Source of the DNA: Sphingomonas sp. JC676
GTDB lineage: Bacteria > Pseudomonadota > Alphaproteobacteria > Sphingomonadales > Sphingomonadaceae
Assembly (NCBI RefSeq): GCF_014489075.1
Contig: NZ_JACTGR010000005.1
Coordinates: forward strand, 186,001-250,000
Direction: 5' to 3'
DNA: 64,000 nucleotides
Each line of letters begins with the position of its first letter. Within the stretch, counting starts at the first letter, position 1. The notes under the pieces are model-generated. The model ran no database searches. It saw nothing but the letters and a program-made list of their open reading frames with translations, and was not told where the DNA came from. Made by a program: the position numbers and the translations under genes. This document shows, piece by piece, positions 44,256 through 52,766 of the stretch.

Positions 44256-45367
44256 CCCGCGTCCTCGAACGATACCGCGCGCTGGTCGCCGCCAACGAGC
44301 TTCGCACCGATCCCGAGCAGGAGGCCGCCGCCGCGCGGCTCGACGCCCTCGCCGCTGAACTCGAGGCCGTGCCCAAGAAGGGCAGCATCTTGTGGCGCGC
44401 GCTGGGCCGGATGCCCGAGCCGCCGCGCGGCGTCTATCTGTGGGGCGGCGTCGGCCGCGGCAAATCCATGCTGATGGACCTGTTCTTCGAGGCGGTGGCC
44501 ATCCGCCGCAAGCGCCGCGTCCACTTCCACGAATTCATGCTCGAAGTGCACGAGCGCCTGAACGTCGAGCGCCAGAAGGACACACAGGATCCGGTGGTTG
44601 CCGTCGCCGATGCGCTGGCCGACGACATCCGCCTTCTCGCCTTCGACGAAATGGTGATCAACAACCCCGCCGACGCGATGATCCTGTCGCGGCTCTTCAC
44701 CGAGATGATGCGCCATGGGCTCACCGTCGTTGCCACGTCGAACCGCCCGCCGCGCGACCTCTACAAGGACGGGCTCAACCGCCAGCTGTTCCTGCCCTTC
44801 ATCGCCCTGATCGAGAGCGGCATGGACGTGCTCGCGCTCAACGGGCCCGTGGATTATCGGCTCGATCGCCTCGGTCAGGTAGACACCTGGCTCGTTCCCA
44901 ACGGCCCCGAGGCGACCGCCCAGCTCTCCGCCGCTTTCTTCCGCCTGACCGACTATCCGGTCGAGGACCGCGCGAAAGTGCCCGCCTGCGAGCTGCCGGT
45001 GCAGGGCGGCCGCGAGATGCGCGTCCCCAAATGCTTGAAGGGCGTCGCGGTCTTCTCGTTCAAGCGGCTGTGCGGCGAGGCGCGCGGCGCGGCCGACTAT
45101 CTCGCCGTTGCGCGGCGCTTCCACACAGTGATCATCGTCGGCATCCCCAGATTGGGTCCGGAGAACCGCAACGAGGCGGCGCGCTTCGTCACGCTGATCG
45201 ACGCGCTCTACGAGCACAGAGTCAAGCTGCTCGCGGCCGCCGATGCCGAGCCGCAGCAGCTCTATGAGGCCGGCGACGGCCGCTTCGAATTCGACCGCAC
45301 CGTATCGCGCTTGATGGAGATGCAGTCCGATGCGTATCTGGCGGAGGGACACGGAGAGGCGGCATGA
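44252..45367 (+). CDS. zapE: Cell division protein ZapE / AFG1-like ATPase
   Basis: A 371-residue AAA-type ATPase. Walker A is GGVGRGKSMLMD, Walker B RLLAFDEM, with the family motif RRVHFHEFML and the arginine region SNRPPRDLYKDGL. E. coli ZapE acts on the Z-ring; mitochondrial homologue AFG1/LACE1 helps degrade respiratory complex subunits, so its location beside sdhB is notable. It is coupled to genes on both sides by four-base overlaps. Confidence 0.94.
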   Translation: MTRVLERYRALVAANELRTDPEQEAAAARLDALAAELEAVPKKGSILWRALGRMPEPPRGVYLWGGVGRGKSMLMDLFFEAVAIRRKRRVHFHEFMLEVHERLNVERQKDTQDPVVAVADALADDIRLLAFDEMVINNPADAMILSRLFTEMMRHGLTVVATSNRPPRDLYKDGLNRQLFLPFIALIESGMDVLALNGPVDYRLDRLGQVDTWLVPNGPEATAQLSAAFFRLTDYPVEDRAKVPACELPVQGGREMRVPKCLKGVAVFSFKRLCGEARGAADYLAVARRFHTVIIVGIPRLGPENRNEAARFVTLIDALYEHRVKLLAAADAEPQQLYEAGDGRFEFDRTVSRLMEMQSDAYLAEGHGEAA

Positions 45368-46092
45368 AGAGGCTATCGGTCGTGCTGGCGGGGCTCGCGA
45401 CGGTCGCCGCCACGCCCGCGATCGCCGGTCCGCCCTATGACACCGACGATCCGATGCCGACCGATTTCCGCCATTGGGAGGTCTATTCATTCCTCGCCGC
45501 GTCCGGCTTTCGCGGCCAGACCGAGGGGGCGACGGGTCTCGACCTCAATTTCGGTGCGATGCCCGGCGTCCAGCTGACCGCGACGCTGCCAATGAACTTC
45601 GCCCATGATCCGGCGACACGCATCGGCGCGGGCAATATCGAGCTTGGCGTCAAATACCGCTTCTTCCACAGCGACACTGCCGGTCTCTCGCTCGCTGCCT
45701 TCCCGCGCCTGATCCTGCCCAGCGCGAGCCGCGGCTTCGGATCGGGGCGCACGGCGGTGCAGCTTCCGATCTGGGCGCAGAAGGATTTCGGCAGCTGGTC
45801 GCTGTTTGGCGGGGGCGGCTACACGATCAATCCGGGCACCGGAAACCGAAACTTCTGGAAGGGCGGCATCGCGCTTACCCGCGAAATCACCTCGCGCCTG
45901 TCGCTGGGTGCCGAAGCCACGCATCAGGGGCCCGACGCTCGCGATTCGGGAAGCAGCTCGACGCTGGGCCTGGGTGGCAGCTATCGGCTGAAGCGCCCCC
46001 TTTCGGTGCTTTTTTCCGCCGGACCGGGCTTCGAGCGAGACAGTGACCGCACGCAATTTCATGCTTACGCTGCACTCCTTCTCAACTTCTAG
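45364..46092 (+). CDS. Outer membrane beta-barrel protein (MetA-pathway/transporter-like)
   Basis: A 242-residue protein with signal peptide (ending TPAIAG) and alternating beta strands through to a terminal Phe (AALLLNF), as in small outer membrane barrels. GNIELGVKYRFFHS and the end region resemble the phenol_MetA_deg family of putative channel proteins. The function is unknown. It overlaps zapE by four bases and is followed at 12 bp by a membrane protein gene. Confidence 0.75.
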   Translation: MKRLSVVLAGLATVAATPAIAGPPYDTDDPMPTDFRHWEVYSFLAASGFRGQTEGATGLDLNFGAMPGVQLTATLPMNFAHDPATRIGAGNIELGVKYRFFHSDTAGLSLAAFPRLILPSASRGFGSGRTAVQLPIWAQKDFGSWSLFGGGGYTINPGTGNRNFWKGGIALTREITSRLSLGAEATHQGPDARDSGSSSTLGLGGSYRLKRPLSVLFSAGPGFERDSDRTQFHAYAALLLNF

Positions 46093-46104
46093 AAAGAGAC
46101 GGCC

Positions 46105-46869
46105 ATGACCCAGGAGCACCGCGATCTCGTCAGCAAGGTGCCGGCGGTGACGCTGGGTTTCTGGATAATCAAAGTCCTGGCAACGACGCTGGGCGAGACC
46201 GGCGGCGACACCGTCTCGATGACCTGGGACATGGGCTATCTGATCGGCACCGCGATCTTCCTGGTGCCCCTGCTCGTGCTTGTCGCCTGGCAGATCGCGG
46301 CGAAACGCTTCCACCCGTTCCTCTACTGGGCGACGATCATCGCCTCGACCACCGCCGGTACGACGATGGCGGACTTCGCGACGCGCTCGCTCGGAATCGG
46401 CTATACCGGCGGATCGACGCTGCTGCTTGCGTGCGTGCTTGCCTGCCTGGCCGCCTGGTATTGGACCCTGGGCTCGGTATCGGTCGACAGCGTGCGCTCG
46501 CCCCGGGCCGAGGGCTTCTACTGGCTCACCATCACCTTCTCGCAGACGCTGGGCACCGCGCTCGGCGATTGGGCGGCTGACACCGGCGGGCTCGGCTATG
46601 GCGGCGGTGCGCTCCTTTTCGCGGCTGGCCTCGCGCTGATCGCCGCGCTCTATTTTTGGACGCAAGTCAATCGCGTGCTGCTGTTCTGGGCGGCCTTCAT
46701 CCTCACCCGCCCGCTGGGCGCGACCGTTGGCGACTTCCTCGACAAGCCGCTCGATCATGGCGGGATGGCGCTCAGCCGCCCGCTCGCCAGCGCGGCGCTG
46801 GCCGGCGCGATCCTGTTGCTGGTCCTGCTGATTCCGCAACGCGCCGGGCGGCATCCCGCTGGCGCCTGA
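46105..46869 (+). CDS. DUF347-repeat membrane protein (COG4705)
   Basis: A 254-residue integral membrane protein with eight or so helices built from four copies of a short motif: IKVLATTLGETGGD, STTAGTTMADFATR, SQTLGTALGDWAAD and TRPLGATVGDFLDK. This matches the DUF347 repeat. The conserved acidic residue in each copy may coordinate a cation; manganese or other metal transport has been suggested for relatives but is not established. It follows the beta-barrel gene by 12 bp. Confidence 0.85.
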   Translation: MTQEHRDLVSKVPAVTLGFWIIKVLATTLGETGGDTVSMTWDMGYLIGTAIFLVPLLVLVAWQIAAKRFHPFLYWATIIASTTAGTTMADFATRSLGIGYTGGSTLLLACVLACLAAWYWTLGSVSVDSVRSPRAEGFYWLTITFSQTLGTALGDWAADTGGLGYGGGALLFAAGLALIAALYFWTQVNRVLLFWAAFILTRPLGATVGDFLDKPLDHGGMALSRPLASAALAGAILLLVLLIPQRAGRHPAGA

Positions 46870-46911
46870 ACGGATGGATCGCTAGGCTTTCCCCCAAAGA
46901 GGGAGAGTTCG

Positions 46912-48774
46912 ATGCGGAGAGCGATCGTCGCGGCACTGGTCATGGCCCTGGCATCGTGGAGCGGCCCCGCGTCCGCCCAGCCCGCCGCACCCGCCCCGCA
47001 ATCGCCCGTGCTCGTCGCCGCCGACATGCGCGACTCCATGAGTCTCGATGGGGCGTGGCACTGGTCGGTCGACCCCTTTCGCGACGGCATGGCCGGGTTC
47101 CATGGCGGCCTGCCCGATCCGCGGATGCGGCGCTCCGCCGACCTCGTCCAGGGCGATGTCATGGCGAAGGACCCGCGCGCTCTCTTCGAATTCGACATGC
47201 AGCGCTCGCCGGTGACCTACCTCCCCGGCTCCTGGATCGGCCACTCCCCCGAGATGCGCTATTATCAGGGGCTGGTCTGGTATCAGCGCAATTTCGACGC
47301 CACCCCGCCCGCGCCGGGCAAGCGCGTCTTCCTGCGGATCGGCGCGGCCGACTACACGACGAATGTCTATCTGAACGGCCAGGCGCTCGGCCAGCATAGC
47401 GGCGGCTTCACGCCCTTTGCGTTCGAAGTCACCAAACTACTGCGCGCGGGCGAGAACCAGATCACGCTCGGCGTCGATTCGGCGCGCACCAGGGACGACG
47501 TCCCACCGCCGGTCACCGATTGGGAGACCTATGGCGGCGTCACGCGCTCGACCACATTGGTGACGGTGCCCGATAATTTCGTCGACGACGCCTGGGTGCG
47601 GCTCACCCGCGACGGCCGGATCGCCGTCGACATGGACCTGTACGACCGAGTACCTGGCACCCCGACCCGCCTCCGCATCCCAGCGCTGGGCATCGCCGTG
47701 AACGGCACGACCGACGATAATGGCCATTGGCACGCCACTTTGCCCGCGCCCCGCGCGCTCAAGCGCTGGTCGCCCGACAGCCCGACACTCTATGATGTCC
47801 GCGTCGAGGCGGGCGCAGACGTGCTGCGCGACCGGGTCGGCTTTCGCACGATCGAGGTACGCGGCACCGATATCCTCCTGAACGGAAAGCCCATCTTCCT
47901 GCGCGGCATTTCGATGCACGAGGAGGAACTCGGCAAAGCCCCGGTCCGTGCGATGACGCCGGCCGCCGCCCGCGCCTTGCTCACCGAGATCAAGGACGGG
48001 CTCCACGGCAATTTCGTCCGCCTCGCCCACTACCCACACAATGAATCGACCACGCGCCTCGCCGACGAGATCGGCTTGCTCGTGTGGAGCGAAGTGCCGG
48101 TCTATTGGCTGGTGAACTGGCAGAACCCAACGACGCTCAGCGCCGCGCGGACGATGCTGCGCGAGAATATCCGGCGCGACCGCAACCGCGCCGCGATCAT
48201 CCTGTGGAGCGTCGCCAACGAGACGCCGGTCAGCGACCCGCGCAACGCGTTCCTGCGCACGCTGATCGGCGACGTCCGCACGCTCGACGACAGCCGCCTC
48301 GTCACCGCGGCGTTGCTCAGCAAGCGCGACGGGCATGTCATGACGATCGACGATCCGCTGGTCGCCGATCTCGATGTGATGGCGATCAACACCTACAATG
48401 GCTGGTATTCGGACGATCGCCTCGCCGATCTGCCCAGCTTCGAATGGCGCTCGCCGACCCAGAAGCCGCTGATCTTCTCCGAGTTCGGCGCCGATGCGCT
48501 GGCCGGCAATCACGATATGGTCGCCGATCCGCACAAATTCAGCGAGGAATATCAGGCCGAATATTATCGCCAGACGCTGGCGATGGCGGCGAAGGTGCCG
48601 TTCCTGCGCGGGATGTCGCCCTGGCTCCTCAAGGACTTCCGTTCGCCGCGCCGCCAGCATCCGGTCTATCAGCAGGGCTGGAACCGGAAGGGGCTGATCT
48701 CCGAGACCGGCCAGCGCAAGGCGGCGTTCTTCGTGCTGGCGGAGGAATATGCGCGACGGGCGGCCAAGCCCTAG
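46912..48774 (+). CDS. Glycoside hydrolase family 2 protein (beta-glucuronidase/galactosidase-like), exported
   Basis: A 620-residue protein with signal peptide (ending PASAQP). The N-terminal sugar-binding jelly roll is at SLDGAWHWSVDP ... GLVWYQRNF ... VYLNGQALGQHSGGFTPFAFEVT, the Ig-like domain follows, and the TIM barrel has acid/base Glu in ILWSVANETPV and nucleophile Glu in PLIFSEFGADA. It would cleave a beta-glycoside in the periplasm. GAGGGAGAG precedes the ATG. The gene stands alone without TonB or sugar permeases. Its stop overlaps the stop of the convergent gene. Confidence 0.9.
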   Translation: MRRAIVAALVMALASWSGPASAQPAAPAPQSPVLVAADMRDSMSLDGAWHWSVDPFRDGMAGFHGGLPDPRMRRSADLVQGDVMAKDPRALFEFDMQRSPVTYLPGSWIGHSPEMRYYQGLVWYQRNFDATPPAPGKRVFLRIGAADYTTNVYLNGQALGQHSGGFTPFAFEVTKLLRAGENQITLGVDSARTRDDVPPPVTDWETYGGVTRSTTLVTVPDNFVDDAWVRLTRDGRIAVDMDLYDRVPGTPTRLRIPALGIAVNGTTDDNGHWHATLPAPRALKRWSPDSPTLYDVRVEAGADVLRDRVGFRTIEVRGTDILLNGKPIFLRGISMHEEELGKAPVRAMTPAAARALLTEIKDGLHGNFVRLAHYPHNESTTRLADEIGLLVWSEVPVYWLVNWQNPTTLSAARTMLRENIRRDRNRAAIILWSVANETPVSDPRNAFLRTLIGDVRTLDDSRLVTAALLSKRDGHVMTIDDPLVADLDVMAINTYNGWYSDDRLADLPSFEWRSPTQKPLIFSEFGADALAGNHDMVADPHKFSEEYQAEYYRQTLAMAAKVPFLRGMSPWLLKDFRSPRRQHPVYQQGWNRKGLISETGQRKAAFFVLAEEYARRAAKP

Positions 48775-49319
48775 GCTTCGAGGATCGTACCCGCGAGATC
48801 CTGGCCGCGGCCGGTGAGGCCGTAGAGCGCCACCGGTGGATAGTGATCCTCTATCCGCCGCTTGATGAGGTCATGCCCGATCATCGTCTGCAGCGTCTGC
48901 GAAAGCGCGCGCGGGGTTACCGGCGCGAGCCGCGTCTGGAGCTCGCCGAACCGGCTCCAATCGGGCGCCAGGCCCGCCACCAGCGGCAATCCCCAGCGCG
49001 GCAAATCGGTTGGCGAAAGCCCCAGCCGCTCGCGGCTGCCCATGATCCGTTCGCACAGCGCGCCCACCGGACGCCCCGTCTCGCTCAATAGATATTCGGG
49101 CCGCAGCGGATGGCCGTGCCCCGGATTGGGGATCACCCAGCCGCACTCCCGGAGATAGGTCAGGCACCGCGTAAGGCTATGGTGCGACAGGCCGAACGCC
49201 CGCGCGATCACCGCGAAGCGCGCCCCGTCCTGCCGGCTGAGCAGCGCCATCACCGGGATCGCCCAGCGATTGGCGCCCAGCGCGCGCAGGCTGTCGGCGG
49301 GAGAGGTGGGCGTTGACAT
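48771..49319 (-). CDS. Transcriptional regulator with two HxlR-like winged-helix domains
   Basis: A 182-residue protein made of two similar winged helices. The first (residues ~12-85) has NRWAIPVMALLSRQDGARFAVIARAFGLSHHSLTRCL ... YLLSETGRPV; the second (~105-180) has WGLPLVAGLAPDWSRFGELQTRLAPVTPRALSQTL ... YGLTGRGQDL. HxlR proteins are normally ~110 residues and dimeric, so this is a fused pair. It is divergent from a VOC-family gene with 55 bp between starts, a probable target. Confidence 0.8.
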   Translation of the reverse strand: MSTPTSPADSLRALGANRWAIPVMALLSRQDGARFAVIARAFGLSHHSLTRCLTYLRECGWVIPNPGHGHPLRPEYLLSETGRPVGALCERIMGSRERLGLSPTDLPRWGLPLVAGLAPDWSRFGELQTRLAPVTPRALSQTLQTMIGHDLIKRRIEDHYPPVALYGLTGRGQDLAGTILEA

Positions 49320-49374
49320 CTAATCCAATTTGATATCGACTATATAAACGGAACCATAGAGTCGGAGAATCGCA

Positions 49375-49788
49375 ATGGCAACCATCGAAGCATCCGCTTA
49401 TGCAGCAGCGATCGTCTATGACGGCGGGCTCACCTGTTCGATCAGCGTCACCAGCCTCGATCGCGCGATTCCCTGGTATCAGGGCGTGCTGGGCATGACC
49501 TTGCTGTATCGGCTGGAGGATATCGCCTGGTGCGAGCTTTCGACCGGGGTCGCGAAGGTCAATGTCGGGCTGGGCGAGGTCGAGCAGGTGCCGCAGGGCG
49601 GCGGCGCGACACTTACCTTCGGCGTCACCGATATCGAAGCCGCGCAAGCTGCGCTCGACGCCGCTTCGGTGCGCCAGGACGGCCCGATCCGCGACATTCC
49701 GGGCATGGTCCGTCTGCTGACCTTTTATGATCCGGACGGCAACGCACTGATGTTCTATGAGGATCTGGCCGGAGGCGCGAACGGCTGA
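49375..49788 (+). CDS. VOC (glyoxalase-fold) family protein
   Basis: A 137-residue protein with one vicinal-oxygen-chelate domain: SISVTSLDRAIPWYQGVLGMTLLYR at the start, LTFGVTDIEAAQAALDA in the middle, and LLTFYDPDGNALMFYED at the end with the usual metal-binding Glu region. It may be a small dioxygenase-like, lyase or resistance protein; the substrate is unknown. GGAG precedes the ATG. The 55-bp upstream segment is AT-rich (TTTGATATCGACTATATAAA) and includes ATAT-N5-ATAT, a possible operator for the divergent HxlR-like regulator. Confidence 0.85.
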   Translation: MATIEASAYAAAIVYDGGLTCSISVTSLDRAIPWYQGVLGMTLLYRLEDIAWCELSTGVAKVNVGLGEVEQVPQGGGATLTFGVTDIEAAQAALDAASVRQDGPIRDIPGMVRLLTFYDPDGNALMFYEDLAGGANG

Positions 49789-49809
49789 CAGGTCGGACTT
49801 CTCCTCATC

Positions 49810-49892
49810 CGTCATCCCGGCGAAAGCCGGGATCCAGAGCCAAGCTGGGTGCCGTTTATGACTCCTGGCCCCCAGCTCCGGCCGGGATGACG
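49810..49892. repeat. Inverted pair of REP-like units
   Basis: The left unit is ATCCCGGC-GAAA-GCCGGGAT (49814-49833) preceded by CGTC. The right unit ends in CCGGCCGGGATGACG (to 49892), a diverged inverted copy. It occupies the region between the VOC gene and the mdh promoter. Confidence 0.7.
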
Positions 49893-49897
49893 ATTGA

Positions 49898-51049
<1,152 letters not shown>

Positions 51050-51173
51050 TGCTTGCGGCGCTGGCGCTTCCATGCCCGCTATCGGCGCCTTATGGCGTCG
51101 TGACGGGCTACAGGCGCCGGCGCTCTCGACTCGTCCGGGAGCACGAGGGCCTTCAGCAAAAAGGGGGCGACCG

Positions 51174-51803
51174 ATGAGCATCTTGGAAGCGCCTCGCCGC
51201 AGGGCGCGTACCCGTTTCCTCGCTCGGCTGAGCCTGGCGCCCTTCGCGCTGCTGCTGGGCGCCACGCCGGCGGCCGCGCAGGATGCCGGCGAGACGATGC
51301 CGTTGGAGCCGCTGGCGATATTCAAGACGGTGTGCCTGGGCGGCGGCGCGCGGCTCAATCGCAAGACCGCAAACGAAGCCGGCGTGGCTACGCTTCCCGA
51401 TCCGGCGCGTCGCGCGCTGGGCAAGCTGGTCCCCAAGACCCAGGCCGAGGCGGCGGTCGCCGGCCCCGCCGATCCGGCCGCGGTGCCCAATCGCATGTAC
51501 CAGATTGCCGGCGGCCCGCTCTATCTGCTCGTCCCCAGCGCGGTGGCGACGTCCGCCGCGCCGCTGGCCGATTCGTGCATGGTGCTGTGGCAGTCCGCCG
51601 GGGAGGACGATTATCTCGCCGCCCGCAAGGTCGTGCTGCCGAACGAAGACAGCGTGCCGATGTATCTGCGCCCCAATTCCAAGCCCAACGGCTTCGTCTT
51701 CGCAACCAGCGTCACTGGTCAGAGCCGGCTGACGCTTGCCACCTATGGCGGCTGGATCGCGCTGCGCTCCTCCACCGAGACCCCTCCCGCTGATCCGAAA
51801 TAA
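51174..51803 (+). CDS. Exported protein of unknown function between mdh and sucD
   Basis: A 209-residue protein with a signal peptide ([22 protein letters not shown]). The mature part begins with [23 protein letters not shown] and has no recognised domain; two cysteines may pair. AAGGGGG lies upstream of the ATG. It ends 14 bp before sucD. The location inside a TCA gene row suggests co-transcription, but a metabolic role for an exported protein is not obvious. Confidence 0.7.
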   Translation: MSILEAPRRRARTRFLARLSLAPFALLLGATPAAAQDAGETMPLEPLAIFKTVCLGGGARLNRKTANEAGVATLPDPARRALGKLVPKTQAEAAVAGPADPAAVPNRMYQIAGGPLYLLVPSAVATSAAPLADSCMVLWQSAGEDDYLAARKVVLPNEDSVPMYLRPNSKPNGFVFATSVTGQSRLTLATYGGWIALRSSTETPPADPK

Positions 51804-51817
51804 GGTCAACCGAACCC

Positions 51818-52702
51818 ATGAGCATTCTCGTCGACAAGAACACCAAGGTCATCACGCAGGGGATGACCGGTGAGACCGGCACCTTCCACACCCAGCAGGC
51901 GCTTGCCTATGGCACGCAGATGGTCGGCGGCGTGACGCCGGGCAAGGGCGGCACCGAGCATATCGGCCTGCCGGTGTTCGACACCGTCGCCGAGGCGGTC
52001 AGCAAGACCGGCGCGAGCGCGTCGGTGATCTATGTTCCGCCTCCCTTCGCCGCGGATTCGATCCTCGAGGCGATCGACGCCGAAGTGCCGCTGATCGTGA
52101 CGATCACCGAAGGCATTCCGGTGCTCGACATGGTCAAGGTCAAGCGCGCGCTCTCGGGCTCCAAGTCGCGGCTGATCGGCCCGAACTGCCCCGGCGTGCT
52201 CACCCCCGGCGAGTGCAAGATCGGCATCATGCCCGGCAGCATCTTCTCCAAGGGTTCGGTCGGCGTCGTCTCGCGTTCGGGCACGCTCACCTATGAGGCG
52301 GTGTTCCAGACCACCAACGCCGGCCTCGGCCAGACCACCGCGGTCGGCATCGGCGGCGATCCGGTCAATGGCACCAACTTCATCGACGTGCTCGAGCTGT
52401 TCCTCGCCGACGAAGCGACCAAGTCGATCATCATGATCGGCGAGATCGGCGGCTCGGCCGAAGAGGAAGCCGCGCAGTTCCTGATCGACGAGGCGAAGCG
52501 CGGCCGCAAGAAGCCGATGGCGGGCTTCATCGCCGGCCGCACCGCGCCTCCGGGCCGCCGCATGGGCCATGCCGGTGCGATCGTCTCGGGCGGTCAGGGC
52601 GGCGCCGAGGACAAGATCGCCGCGATGGAAGCGGCGGGCATCAAGGTGGCGGACAGCCCCTCGGAGCTCGGCACCACGCTGGTCGAAGTGCTGAAGGGCT
52701 AA
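51818..52702 (+). CDS. sucD: Succinyl-CoA synthetase alpha subunit
   Basis: A 294-residue protein. The N-terminal CoA-binding Rossmann domain begins [28 protein letters not shown]; the phosphorylated His is in [23 protein letters not shown] and [12 protein letters not shown] are family landmarks. With SucC it converts succinyl-CoA to succinate with NTP formation. sucC is usually the immediate upstream neighbour, but here it is not within the window. Confidence 0.97.
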   Translation: MSILVDKNTKVITQGMTGETGTFHTQQALAYGTQMVGGVTPGKGGTEHIGLPVFDTVAEAVSKTGASASVIYVPPPFAADSILEAIDAEVPLIVTITEGIPVLDMVKVKRALSGSKSRLIGPNCPGVLTPGECKIGIMPGSIFSKGSVGVVSRSGTLTYEAVFQTTNAGLGQTTAVGIGGDPVNGTNFIDVLELFLADEATKSIIMIGEIGGSAEEEAAQFLIDEAKRGRKKPMAGFIAGRTAPPGRRMGHAGAIVSGGQGGAEDKIAAMEAAGIKVADSPSELGTTLVEVLKG

Positions 52703-52710
52703 TTTACAAC

Positions 52711-52748
52711 GTTTGCGCTCCTATATTGTGAGCTATGTGAGCGCTAAC
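52711..52748 (+). promoter_or_regulatory. Inverted repeat in the sucD-sucA gap
   Basis: GTTTGCGCTC (52711-52720) and GAGCGCTAAC (52739-52748) are reverse complements with one mismatch, around an 18-base loop containing TATATT. As RNA it forms a 10-pair stem; as DNA it may be an operator. There is no T-tract, so a simple terminator is unlikely. Confidence 0.45.
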
Positions 52749-52766
52749 ACGAACGGATAGAACATC

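Noticed and set aside
49333..49345. ATAT-N5-ATAT as a firm operator for the HxlR-like protein
   Set aside because: Too short and AT-rich to claim; kept only as a possibility in the gene entry.
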